Below the pieces are notes generated by a model. That model had not been told where the DNA came from. It saw nothing but the letters and a program-made list of their open reading frames with translations, and searched no databases. A DNA stretch of 64,000 nt from Anniella stebbinsi (Eukaryota > Chordata > Lepidosauria > Squamata > Anniellidae): positions 172,062,382-172,126,381 of the forward strand of contig JARDYH010000003.1 of NCBI GenBank assembly GCA_029215795.1, given 5' to 3'. Every line of letters starts with the position of its first letter. Position 1 is the first letter of the stretch. The translations under genes and the position numbers were made by a program. This document shows positions 11,285 through 24,076 of this stretch, piece by piece.

Positions 11285-12889
11285 GATGTTGCCTTCCATC
11301 TCCTGCCTTCCCGGATGCAAATAGTGATGGGATAATTCAATGCTTTTCATTACATTTACATTCATGATTTCTGACACACAGTTATCTCCTGGTGATCTTT
11401 AATTTATGAGTGCTGAATAAGCCATAAAGCAGTCTCTCCTCTGGATGTCATTGTGCTATCTTCCATCTTGAAGTACCAGGTAGCTGAACTCTTTGATTTC
11501 GTTCACCTCTAATTGTCTTTCTAATCAGGATGGGCTTCAGGGTTTTAGAGTCATTACTGTCTCCTCTCTTCCACATGAAATGTCACATATCATAACTATC
11601 TCACTTTAAAATGCAGCATGATCTCCTGCATTACAATAGCAAAATAAGCTTAATCAATTATGCCATCACAAGTTTCAAACTATCATTTCTACCAGTTGGA
11701 TCAGATTCAAAGCAAAATAAAATAACATACATACTTCATCAAAGAGAGCATGTAGATCAATCCATCAAATTCCCTTGTGTATGGAAGATGGAATTGTAGT
11801 CTTTGACTGCATATGTGTCAGAAGTAACAGTCTCAAAATCATGGCCACAAACTTTGTGAGGAACAGAGGGAAGGGAAGGAGGGACTTTCCATTCTCAGCT
11901 CACTGCTTCTACAACTATTGTCCCAGCTTGCCAGTAAAGAAAAGACAGGGAGCAGAAGGTTGCTGGGGCATAGGGCTCTTCTCATTTTCTGAGTCTCTCA
12001 ATTTTGCTCAGGAAATTGACTCATTTGTTTCCCATTTTACGGGGAAAGAAATAGGCTCATTTCTTGGGCAGTTAGTTCATAGAGAGTTGTGAGGAACATT
12101 TGTCCACCTTAAGTATTTATGTACCTAACTACCTGTAGTTCATCACTAATTCTTTCTAGGAATAGTGCTGATGATTCCACACTTAGGATAATACTATTTC
12201 TGGGTCCACCCTGGTACATATAGTGAGGTAAAGTGTTCTTTTTCATGGGCAGCAGCCATACTCCCTTCTTAACAGATAGTAATATGAGATAAACAACCCA
12301 TTATTTCTCCATCAGGACAAAAAGGACAGGAACAGCAGTTTTCTTCTCTCTGAAGTGACCGTGTGGCTCTGTTTACAGCGTATTTTGACCAAGCAAAAAT
12401 GTTGCTGATAGATCATAGAAGTTGCTGCGGTTGAATTCTGTGAAGTTACTGACTCACACATTCTGCTTATCACACACACAAACAGACCACACCTTTGATA
12501 TTTCATAGAAAGGCAGGATATAAATCTTGCTAATACATTTTCAAGACAACCAGACAGTATGATCCTGTTTGGTTAGTGATGGGCAAACTCAGCTTCATCT
12601 AAAAATGGATTTCCAATTATGATTTGTTGGGGGGTAGTTTTTTGTTTGTTTTTTTGTTTTTGTTTTTAGAGAACTCTTAGAAAATCTCATTTTCCTTCCA
12701 CCTGCAATCCATGCATGAACATCTACAGGGCTCTACGTGCATGTAACTGTACATGCATAAGCTTTCATGTGATCTAAAACCCCAATAGTGCAGCAAAGAG
12801 ATTAGAGAAGTGGCTAACATTTAGGGTCAAACTACACTTTACATTAAGTATCTGCTTAAAAGTGCATGCTTGCAATTGCCCATTGCCTT

Positions 12890-12933
12890 CCTTCCTTCCC
12901 TCCCTCCCTCAAACACACACACACTCACACACA
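12890..12933. repeat. Pyrimidine run and (CA)n microsatellite
   Basis: A CCTT/CCCT run is followed by an imperfect CACACA tract. It is simple repeat with nothing coding. Confidence 0.85.
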
Positions 12934-13621
12934 GAGCTGCAGTGGGAGGGGAGCTGACCCAGATAGGACTGTGGTACAAGTGATCCCCTTCCTCCCTGTT
13001 TTCCTGCTGAAAACTGTCCCTGATGTTACTATATGCCCCAAAGTTTCTATTTGCAGGAAACACCTGCTGCCCAGCTGTTCTTTGTGAAAGAGAGAGCTTT
13101 ACTACACAAGGCATTTATTGTATGTTCATCATTCCTTACTCACAGTTGTTTACAAGTTCGTTGGATGATGTCATGACCCTCCAATTTCACTTCTGTTTTT
13201 AAACAGCACTTTTGGAGGGGGGGGGGAGTTTAGAGCAGGGAAAATGTGATATTATTTGTGAAAGTGAAATGAAACACTTTTCCACTTGTGTTATAGCAAT
13301 ATTCCACTCTACCACAGTGCAACCTAGAGGTTATGTAGTGGAAAAGCAGGAAAGGAAATACTCTTCATTTGGGACTCAGATCTCACTTCTATGACAAAAT
13401 TGAAAGATGATACAGTGGAAAGGGAGCCTCATGTTGAAAAGCTCAAAGACAGTGGCAGTTGTAAGCATGTGGTTTAAAGGGTATGCTTAATTTAATGTGT
13501 TGTTTACCCTCAGTGTTTATGTTTTGATCCTTCTGTGCTTTTGTTACAAATTGTGGAACTTATTAATTGTTTACATTTTATTTGTTATTATACCACATAG
13601 CACTGAAAATCACTTGTAGAA

Positions 13622-13648
13622 TATTATTATTATTATTATTATTTATTT
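13622..13648. repeat. (ATT)n microsatellite
   Basis: Seven or so ATT units follow GAATATT. Such tracts often mark LINE 3' ends in this window, but no LINE tail is clear here. Confidence 0.9.
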
Positions 13649-15475
13649 CAATGATTTTACAAAATGCAGTACTATAGCAGAAGACTATAGTACTATAGTC
13701 TTCTGCTTAAATATGGCATGTGGCTATTAGGATCTTAGAGATGGTCATCTCTTTTTTCAAAGGTAGCTAGATTTCTTTCTCTGCAGATTAAATGTCATCC
13801 CCTTCTGCTTATCAGCTATCTTACTGTAGATCTAGGATGAGCCACTTGTGTGACACCAACTGGCTGCCACTTTGGGAAATCTTGTCACTGTAGTAAAAAA
13901 AACCTTACCTCTGTGACAATGAGGGCTAGAAATTCATAATTTGAAAAGAAATATGAATGCTGAAGTTTTCAATGGGAAGTTGTTGGCATTGATGGCTCTG
14001 GCTTGAGCACTCCTGCTGTTGATTTTTAGTTATCACCGCACTGAGTTGTTCAACACCCTATAAATGCTTCAGTCAATTTATTGTCTCTTCAGCATCATTG
14101 TCATTGGGAACAAAACCTGGTTGTATAAACTTGAGATAGAATTTTAGCAAAACAAGAAAGAAAGAAAAGATGGTGATGGCTACTGATACAGAGGTTTTCC
14201 ATTTATTTGAGAACATTGACTTTTTTGTCTATTCTGCACGATAGAATCATTTTAGCTCCCATGGAGCATGCTGCATGCAGCTCAAGTGTATTTTCTTATA
14301 TCGTAATATTGCTGTACAATGAATACCAGTGTAATTTGTTTTTAGATCGGAGTTCATACAATAGAAACCCTTGTTTGTGTGTGATCCCCATGCATTATAT
14401 CCTGGTGGGTTTTTTCCCTACACTTTTTCATTGAAATGCCCCTGCAATCAGTAATATATCACAGTTTGGCACCTTCTCCGTAAGTTCTTACAGATGGATA
14501 GAAAAATTCTATTTTTTATTACCATTGCGTCTGGGAAATATTTGAATGATAGATTTGCAGAAGTCCCCAGGCAAATTGAAATAAGCTTTGAATTGTATCT
14601 CAGCAGGGATACTAAGTTATCCTTATTCAGAATAAATGTTCCTCTTTTTATCCCGTATATACCACTAATCCTCCTCGGGGGCAGAAGCTGTGGATGCCAG
14701 TCAACCCAACTTTAGAAAGGTCTGCACTGTCAATCTTGCGTTTAATTCCTGTCCCAGAGCTCGAGAAGTAGTTATGTGTAAAGTTAACATTAGCATACAG
14801 GAGAAGATGCTTGTGTTCTAGTCTTAAGTGTTATTTTTTGGAGTGTGTTGATTGACAGGATGTTACTAGTATGGCACACATTGTTGGATTCACTCTCTCT
14901 CTTTCTCTCTTTTTCTAACAAGTTAAGACAGCCAGAATGTGATATATCGTTGTCATTTCCAGGTAGTAAACATTCCTCTGCACTCCTCCCATATGATAAG
15001 GTCTTAGAACTGACCTACATGCTATTTTTATCAAGCAGCTTCAGTGTAATGTCTCACTTTCATTGTGACATGTATCTTGGCTAGCCAATGGTTATTTCAC
15101 AGCACATGGCATGACATGCCTCCATTCCAGAACAGCATATTCTTGCATAGGTGTGCACGGCACATTTCATTATGGCGTGCACCCAGGGATTTTCTTTAAA
15201 AGGCAAACATTTATTGAATCCTCAATCATAAAATCCATTGTTTGTATTCATTCATTTATTAAACACTGTGGACTCTGATGCCCTACTCTGCGTTCAGCTT
15301 GCTTGACTGCAAGAGAGCTGTTGCAGGTGAAGGAGGATGAGGAGATGCTCCTCAAGCTCCAGCATTGGTGAGGCTTTGTGGTGACACTAGACGGAGGAGG
15401 AGCTTACGAAGCCATATTAGCCTTTGGGGGCCCTCCTCCTGGCCTCTTTGAAGTGTGGCTCCCAGCAGAGAGGTT

Positions 15476-15727
15476 CCCAGCAGAGTGATTCCTTTTTGCT
15501 CCTGCTGCCAGGAGCAACAGTGCGGTGTTGGGGCAGCAACAGCAGAGCAGCCAAAGGCCATTCCCGCTGTGTGGGCAACATTTTGGCATAGCATGCTCCT
15601 GGTATCATTTCCACGCACCTCTGTTGGTGCAAGCTCTGTCAGCGCAGCAACTCCAGCAGAGGCCTAGTGGCCAAGGGGATGCAGCTCCCAGCAGGGTGAT
15701 TCCTTTTTGCTCCTGCTGCCAGGAGCA
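15476..15727 (+). repeat. GC-rich stretch with a 41-bp direct repeat, spacing 211 bp
   Basis: The string CCCAGCAG(A/G)GTGATTCC plus TTTTTGCTCCTGCTGCCAGG and AGCA occurs at 15476-15516 and again at 15687-15727 with one difference. The surrounding 15300-15900 is GC-rich with several overlapping open frames on both strands, none of which I recognise. It may be part of an unidentified repeat. Confidence 0.6.
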
Positions 15728-17265
15728 CCTGTGCTGCCTTGGAAACATCGGTTCTTTGGTACGATGGAAGAGCAGCCGGAGGGCAGCTGGAGGACCATTC
15801 CCACTGCATCTGGATCCTCCTCTGGATCCTTGCTCAATGGCCCCCTCAAGTTGGCGTTTATTGCTTGAGACATTCCCCTTGCGTCCGCCTATGTATTCTT
15901 GGGGGAAATAATATATGTGCCATTCTATGCAATAAAGTTGAGGCTGCTGTAACTTATATTTTCTTGTTGCAAAATCCTAAAGATCTTTTCACTGCTACAA
16001 CTACTGGATCCTTCTTCAGCCTTCGATATAATTGACCGTTCAGTTCATCTCTTCTAATGCCTTCTTAGGTACTATTTCAATCAGTTCTTTTGCACTTCTG
16101 CTTCAAGGTTTCTACCAGTTTCTCCATCATTTCCCCTTTATGTAGAGAATCCTCAGCTATTGATGCTAACTCTCTTCATTTCTAGGCTGCCTCTCTTCAC
16201 TCTTTATATTTTCTTCCATGGCTCTATTATCCGTTTTTGGGCATCTCAATGGATGGACATCTATTTATTCAGGCATTCTACAGGCAGTCTGTGTGAGGCC
16301 TTTCACTATGCTTTACATACTATTATCACATTACAGTGACTATGGACACCTCCCTTGGTACCTGCCAGTCTCTCTGCCCCTTTTGTTTTGGCTTGTTTGA
16401 TCAGCTTGGTTTACTTTTCTTAGCCTGCAAAACTGTTGTATTGGTTAGGATTTCTACTGCAATGTTTTCCACATTTTAATTGTACCCATCACCATGTGGT
16501 ATCTTCAACAACTGGCTACAATTAAAAAGGTAAAAACTTGTTCCCGTCCACAAGGACAAAATTCTCCAAAATTCTCACCTCTCCCAGGCTCTTTTGACTG
16601 AATTTCATTTCCCCCAACCCCCAAAATGGAATGGCTGAAATTTTTAGCACAACACTAGTCTCAGTAGGTCTCAGTGGTTATGATGACCAGATTTTAGACA
16701 TTCTTTGAAAATTTAGTCAATGACAATAATAAATTACTCAGAAATATCTATTCATAGTCAGGTTAACATTGTCTGTGTCCCAGTATCTTCTGCTTCTTAA
16801 GTATATAGAATTAACAGAATTAGCCACAAAACTATGATCTTTATTTGGTTTATTTGCTCTGAATGCTTAAGGCTGATGAAGAACCTTTAGTACCAAAGCT
16901 TGTTTGCATATATTATTTTTATGTTTAATTGTCTTTGTTTCCTTCCCCCAAGGAATTCTGGGAACTGCAGTTCTGTGAGGGAGTGAAGCGTTTATAATAA
17001 ATGAGCTTTAGCATCATGGAACAACATTTGCTAGGGGACTTTTACTGAATCCATACTCATTAGACCAATTTAATCCTGATTTATAAAATGCAAATTTAGA
17101 GTGCAGCTGTGTGCTACTTGGTCCAATAAAAGATATTGTCTCAAACTGTGTTTTTTATTCTGTGAAATAGTATATGTATTATCATTCTGCTCAAACAAAT
17201 TCCCTTTTTTAGCGGGAATGCTTTGCCACTGTATCATAGCTATACTGTCCTTATTTGTGTTGTAA

Positions 17266-17535
<270 letters not shown>

Positions 17536-18375
17536 TAACCATAGTTGTATTAGCTAGATATAATGACACTATGTGCTAGTAGTTGAGTTCTATTATTTTA
17601 TATAGTTGTGCTGAGTCATATGACTACTGGGATAATAAATGTGAAGTCCTGTGCACACTCATAGTACTATAAACATCATCATTGTTATTGTTGACACTAA
17701 TTTAAAGGGATGTGATATATGTCAATAACACAATGTCTGTGGTGTTTAGCAAAGTGTGTATTTAAGTAAAAAAAAATATAAGGCCTATGTTCTGGATGGG
17801 AGGTAGATGGTTTTCTTAGAAAGAGAACTTCATTTCCTAAAAATGACTATAGATGAGCTACTGTCAGGGCAGACCCAATACATTTTGCAGCTTGAGGCAA
17901 AAGACAAGATGTTACCACCTCCCATTGTATGTACAAAAGTCCAATGGGCTGCCAGTTTAATCTTCCTTGAATACTGGCACTGGGGCAGCATCCTCCACCA
18001 CATCTGAAGATAGCTTGGAAGGCACACATTGTTCTCTGCTCTCCAGCACCTTGCTGCTACCTCCTAGTATCTGCTGCCTGAAGCAACCACCTCAGTTTGC
18101 TTAATGGCTTGATCAGCCATGAGTACTGTGATAAAGACTGAGGTCCTGGCTGTTTAGTTGCTTGACTCTTTCATCTGTGTGCCAGGTTTGGTCACCAAAA
18201 GCACTCAACAGCTGTTCTTAATTATCTATCCCCTTCCTGCTAGTGGAGTAGATAAGCCCATGCCTGAACAGCTTCCAAAATTGTTGTGTTTTTTGTTTTT
18301 GTTTTTACTTTAGCTGGCTTTTTGTGGGAATGGGTTTTGCTACTATTATAGATTATCATAACATATCTTCTTTTA

Positions 18376-18460
18376 CAGTGCAATCCTATGTATGTTTGCT
18401 CAGAAGTAACTTCAATTGTGTTCAGTGGTGCTCACTCCTAGGGAAATGTACATAGGCTTC
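18376..18460 (+). mobile_element. Short palindromic element, family A
   Basis: CAGTGCAATCCTATGTATG, GCTCAGAAGTAACTTC, GTGCTCACTCCTAGG and GTACATAGGCTTC show the same order as the copy at 2663. A second copy in opposite orientation starts 28 bp downstream. Confidence 0.65.
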
Positions 18461-18487
18461 AGTGTATATAGGCTACAGATACACTCT

Positions 18488-18571
18488 TATCTAGGAGTAA
18501 GCATAGATAAGATTAATAGGGCTTAAACTTGATGTAGCTTACTTCTGATAGAACATGAATGGGATTGCACC
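18488..18571 (-). mobile_element. Short palindromic element, family A, opposite orientation
   Basis: On the - strand it reads GGTGCAATCCCATTCATGTT, ATCAGAAGTAAGC and ends with GCTTACTCCTAG. It lies head-to-head with the copy at 18376-18460. Confidence 0.6.
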
Positions 18572-20157
18572 ATCAGTATGTTTTTGTGGCTGTGTATGTT
18601 TTAAATGTCATGGGAAATGAATAAAGGCAGAGGACAGCCATTCTTCTTTGCTTGGAAACCTAAGCCTCCCTCTAGTTGTATTGATGTTTTGCACTCAGAT
18701 AAATCAGTTTTCTTTTAAAGTTGCTTTACATGTTTGTTGTTTTCTATATAGATATAGATTCTTGCTTCCTTTTCCTGTCTTCTGAAGATACAGTGCTTGG
18801 CACATCACATTATAAAAGCAGTCTTTATTTTCTTGCATTCAATACAATAGACACTAAGAAGGAAAGGTTGTTTTCTTTGCTTGTGTTGAGGAGTGTTTCT
18901 TTATTTTGTTCCACAGACTGTTTGTAAACATATATTATCTAGCTTGGTGACTGGCACGCACACACATATACACACCCACACCCACACAGGTGTTCCTCTC
19001 TCTGAGAGCTAATTCACACATACATCGTTCAATATATCATCACTTGAAGCCTCTCGACACTAAGCAAAAATTCCAGACCATTATCGGGCTTTCTTCTTTC
19101 TGAGATCACAATGGGTTCCTTTAGATAGTGAATACGTGTTTTGGAATTGAAAACGTCCTTTTTCGGCAATGTTCTATATGTTCAATGAAATAGTGCTATC
19201 TAGCGACTGTGTTATGGTTGTATGCTGACATTGCACACTGCTGATATGCCACGTTACTTTTTATTTCTGCTTATCTGCAATCTTTTTGAAACTGGGATAA
19301 AAGGGGTGGGGAGCACAGGAGATATCCTGGAGGTCAACGATGTCATATAAAGGACCCACAAACTTGCATGAGTGACCAACCACAAGTGTGCAATAAATTG
19401 CTCATATAGAGAAGCTCTTGGTGACCTGCATGGTATGGACTATGGTATGGACTATGTGCAGCTACCACTAAAAGCAGCAGCTCCACAACTCCTTTTCCCT
19501 TTTCACTCAGTAATATGTCATTGCATTGAGGATTTCCCCATTCCTGCCAGCAACAGACAATAAAACAGAGCAATGGTGGGGGAGTTCTCAACCTGATGAT
19601 GTAGCATCACAAATTTTATTTTGCTAGACATTGCTGGAGGAGGAGAGAAAAGGTTATGCTGAGCTAGTGCTTACCACCCCCACCCCCCAGCATCCATATA
19701 TTCTCTGTATTATCTTGTTCCACTCTTTTAATGTAGGCAAATGGATTGCCTCCTCTGAAAATGATTGTGCTGGAAGGAAGTGATGTACAGAAAGTTATGT
19801 CAGCTGTGTTTGATTTATAACTTTTTTTATAAACTGCAGTTATTACTCAAATTTGCAATCATGATGTAATAAACATGCACATAGGTACCCAGTGTTCTGG
19901 AGTACAGCATTAGAGAGTTTGGATTATGGGGATATTCCATTTAATTTCATTTTTCTGCAATCAACATCCTGTAAGTAGGAATTTCTTTCATTGCCAGAAG
20001 AGGCAGTATTATGGGCCAGCTAGCCCTTTCTTCCCTTCATTTTTTTTGTATGCACTTTTGAACATCATTAAACAAGACCATTTGTATTAGTTAAGTGCAG
20101 CCTACTTTTTTTAAAAAAATATGATATATAACTGATCTGACTATCTAAAATAGTACT

Positions 20158-20292
20158 GGGCAACCTGTCACCCTCCAAATGTTTTGGTCTACAATTAACC
20201 TTATCCCTCATCATTGGCTGTGATGGCTAGGATTGAAGAGAGCAGGCAACTTGTGCCCAAAACATATGGGGGTCCAAAGTTGCACACCCCTG
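20158..20292. mobile_element. Short palindromic element, family B
   Basis: CAACCTGTCACCCTCCAAAT and GTTTTGGTCTACAA on the left are mirrored by CCCAAAACATATGGGGGTCC and AAAGTTGCACACC on the right, with the shared centre CATCATTGGCTGTGATGGCT. Same family as 6247 and 25571. Confidence 0.6.
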
Positions 20293-21897
20293 ATTTAAAA
20301 TATACATTGCATCTAAAGTAGTCACCATTTCTGTCCCCACCCCATTATAAAAACAGACAAATAACAAATTGCCATTAAAAATATTAGTTGTTCTTAGCCT
20401 CATTGGATCATCATAATCTTCTGGCAGATATGCATGTTAACAAAAATACTGCACAGCAGTGTGCCAAAAACATGTTCATGCACATGTTGCAAACTGTTAT
20501 TCAAATTTTATAACTCAATATGGGAAAATATTATCTTCAGTTATATGGCTCATGCTGTTAAAATAGTAGGCATGGAATTCAATGTTGTTCTGCTAAAAGT
20601 ACATCCATCGGAAAGCAGCTATCAAGTAACCAGAACGTGTTAACATTCATATTATAGTACTGCAAATATGACTGCAAATTCATAATAACCTCTGATCACA
20701 ATAATTCATGGTATTAGAAATGTTTGACTACAGTACTGGTAAATGATAGCTACACCAGTGCTCTAAGCATTTAGAGAGATGATGGTTTATGAATGAAATA
20801 TTAATTAGACTTTTCAGTGAATTTGAATAATCATTGCCAACACTGTTTTCTTCACACATCTCTTGAATGGACAGGACATCCAATGGGTAAGTGCCAGTTG
20901 GGCCACCCATAGTTGTGGTTGGGAATACCATTTTGTGAGGTTTTCCTGTAGGGGCAAAAAGTAAGTCTTTGAGACCTCGCTAAGCTCCCGCTTGTCCAGT
21001 CTTCCCCAAATTTCTCATATGGATAGCTGTGATAATTTGCTAGTGGACTGCCTAGATTTGGTGCATAACAAAGCATATAGGGGAAGTTATAAAGCAAAAG
21101 TATTACCCCCCCCCCCAATGTAGGGCCTCATGGACAGAAATTACTGTTGTCCTTTGAGATATTGGTCCGTGGAGAGTTCTTCTAATGCATAGGTTATAGT
21201 CGATTTTTTTTTAGTGTGAAAATTCAAGAAAAAAATAGTGAAAAGATGTGAGCACTCAGGCTGTTGACTGATAGGTACCAGAGCCCTGTACTTCAACAGT
21301 CACATGTGCATCTCAATGGGCTCCTGCCCTTCTTCACTTGCCACATGTGTGCTGGTCCCTTTATCGAAGGGGAAATGAGATTTGAAAGTGGACTGGAGCT
21401 ATGGTTGAAAAAAAAATGCTTTCCCAGCTTTTGTGTACTCAGTTCAACTATAACTCACAAATCATCATAGGTTTTGCCACTGATAAATAAGACATGGTTT
21501 GGGAGGCACTACGGCGAGACTAGGATGGGGAGGTTGGACTGTGGCAATAGCGATGGGATGTGTGTCAATGCAACTGTGATGGGGCATCAGTAGCAACAAC
21601 AGCAGCAATAATAACACAGTGGTAATGCCACCTCAGGATATGGGCAAGCTGGCACAGTACTGCTGTTATGATTATGGCAATATTGGCAACAACAAGACAC
21701 CCCCCAAATATAAACACCTGTGGAATTTAGATAGGCTTTGACATTCTGTTATAAATTCATTCTCCTCACAGCCTTAACATCTGGATTATAGTCCAGCCTG
21801 ATGGGTAAGAGGTGGAACCACTGATATCAGTAGAGCTAATTAACTTTGACCATCTTCTAGACCAGTCAGTGGCCCTGTCAATAATGTTACTTACATT

Positions 21898-22000
21898 TAA
21901 ATTATTTATTTATTAAAACATTTGTATCCCACCCTATTATCACTGGGGTCTCAGGGAGGCATACAAATAAAATCAGAACAATATAAACATAAATAATTTA
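21898..22000 (-). mobile_element. L2-type LINE 3' tail fragment
   Basis: TTATTTATTTATTAAAACA followed by TGTATCCCACCCTATTATCA and CTCAGGGAGGCATACAAATA matches the general L2 3' UTR pattern (a simple repeat, a CCCACC box, then a GG(C/T)...ACA box) read from the - strand. It is strongly 5'-truncated. Confidence 0.5.
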
Positions 22001-23278
22001 CAGCATGTGAAGTTGTCAGAAAAGCTTCATGTTGTCTGGGCATCTATCAAGAGAAAGAAGTGAATAAAATGCATAGCCTTGCAGCAGAGCCAGAGTGGCC
22101 ATGAACCCTTAGAATCAATATACTCATGTAAGTTAAAAAATTAGCCAAAACCTGGAGATTTTCACATGGCTTGTGTCTAGGAATCAATTCTCACCATGTT
22201 TTGTATGAGGTTTTATGAATGTTCTATGATGGGAGTGTGTGTGTGAAAGTATTCCACCTTAGACTTCCACTGTCTTTTTTGTTTTGTTTATTGTTTTAGT
22301 ATTTCTTTCCCAACACAATTTTTTGTGTTATCTGTACAAAAAAGGTATATTATGGACTTGGGCCAGATCTACACCAAGCAGGATCTTGCACTATGAAAAT
22401 GGTATGAAAGCGGTATGTAAAAGGCAGGAGCCACACTACTGCTTATAGCGGTATTGAAGTGCACTGACAACTGTTGGGGCCCATTGAGGGCTCCATCTTA
22501 GTCCCTCCTTTCTGCTTCTGGTGCTATGGATTCGTATGACGTCGTCCTTGTCCTGCACTATTCTCCCTTTTTTTCCTCTGTTCTGGCAGCTTATTTTGTA
22601 CCTGGGAAAGTCCATTTCATCTTGGAAGTGCACAATAAAACCCCAAATCTAAACCAGTAAATCTGCTTCTGAGTTTGAGTGTGTGTCTTGGAGGCCATTT
22701 TTAGTGACAAAAGATTAGGGTGTGCTTTTAAACTGCCAGGGCAGATTTGCAACTTTCTCCTTTTCATCTTTGGACATGTTAGGAGTTGGAAGGAAAGTTT
22801 CAGTGCTCCAACTCCCTCTTTTTTTTGGCTTCCTTCCTTATTTTGCTGAACCCCTCTCCTGTTGGAATCGCAGAACTTCACCCTGGCACCTATCCACCTT
22901 AACCTTTCAAACCACTCTGATTCTTCCTCATACATCCATTTCTGTCCGCTTCCATCACCCCTCCACCTGCCTTATAAATCTTCCTAGCGGTTCTCTTCTG
23001 TTTTATGTAATTATTCTTCCTCCTACAGTATATTGTGCTATATTATCCTATATTATATTATCCTATATGGCTGGAGAAAACATTTCCTTGGGCTAGTGAA
23101 TTTCATGTTTTACTGCCTGAAATCTTTTTAGACAAAGCAGTTTAATACAAAATCAAGCCCACAGGATGTTTCCAAGAAGACCCAATTTGCTAGACAAAAG
23201 GCTATCCTTTCCAGTGAGTCATGACTAGTGAATTGCTAGCCCTGTCCTTCCCAACAGGTTAACATCTGAAAGAAAGTA

Positions 23279-23635
23279 GGGCCCCCTCCACAAGGATGCG
23301 CTTTTGCGCCCGGTTCGGGGATTATGCGCATTATCGCAGAGGCGCATTTACTCCTAATCCCTCTGCACGGGAGGCGGCGAGAGGCGGCGAAGCGCATTAA
23401 TTGATGTCCAAAAAGCGCTTTACAAGAAGTTAACGCGCATAATCGCTTGTTCACACTGCGAAAATGCGCTTTAACGGCCGGAGCAAAATAAAAGTCGCTA
23501 TTTAACGCGCATTCGATAATGCGCATAATCCGGGAGATAACGCGCCTCTACGCCCATTTTGCGCTCCGCTGGTGTGGAGGTAAAATTTATAATGAGCCTT
23601 CAAAGAGCATTAAACCTCTCTTGTGGAGGTAGCCC
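23279..23635. mobile_element. CpG-rich palindromic MITE
   Basis: The ends are GGGCCCCCTCCACAAG and, on the opposite strand, GGGCTACCTCCACAAG. The interior is packed with GCGC and CG steps (GGATGCGCTTTTGCGCCCGG, TTAACGCGCATAATCGC, ATTCGATAATGCGCATAATC) and holds a second inner inverted copy of the end (GTGTGGAGG at 23572). Neighbouring DNA is poor in CpG, so this insert is either young or protected from methylation-driven decay. The 96-residue minus frame through it is a by-product of base composition. Confidence 0.65.
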
Positions 23636-23756
23636 ATGAGAGATCTTTCTATCTGACAGGATGAGAACACAATGTAACTTTGAAGTAAAATGGAGCTATT
23701 GGGGGGGGGGTGCAAATGTAGTATGACTTCGATGTAAATACAGTTGAAGTCAATGG

Positions 23757-24076
23757 TAGGCTGACCATATGAAAAGGAGGACAGGGCTCATGTAACTTTA
23801 ACAGTTGTAGAGAAAAGGGAATTTCAGCCAGTGACATTTGTATGCAATTAGTTCCTGGTGAAATTCCCTCTTCATCACAACAGTTAAAGTTGCAGGCACT
23901 ACACTAGAGTGACCATATACAAAAGAAGGCAGGGCCCCTGCAACTTTAACTATTGTGATGAAGAGGGAATTTCACCAGGAACTAATTGCGTACAAATGAT
24001 GCCGGCTGAAATTGCCTTTTCTCTACAACTGTTAAAGTTACATGAGCCCTGTCCTCCTTTTCATATAGTCAGCCTA
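23757..24076. mobile_element. 320-bp hairpin MITE with 8-bp TSD GTCAATGG
   Basis: The left arm starts TAGGCTGACCATATGAAAAG and the reverse complement of the right end starts TAGGCTGACTATATGAAAAG. The arms pair for nearly their whole length through CAGTTGTAGAGAAAAGG, CAATTAGTTCCTGGTGAAAT and TCACAACAGTTAAAGTTGCA, meeting near 23900-23925. The flanks are identical 8-mers, GTCAATGG at 23749-23756 and 24077-24084, which is the hAT-type duplication length. It has no coding capacity. Confidence 0.85.

Noticed and set aside
23236..23526. 96-codon minus-strand frame
   Set aside because: It is explained by the high GC content of the CpG-rich MITE, with no motif or homologue recognised.
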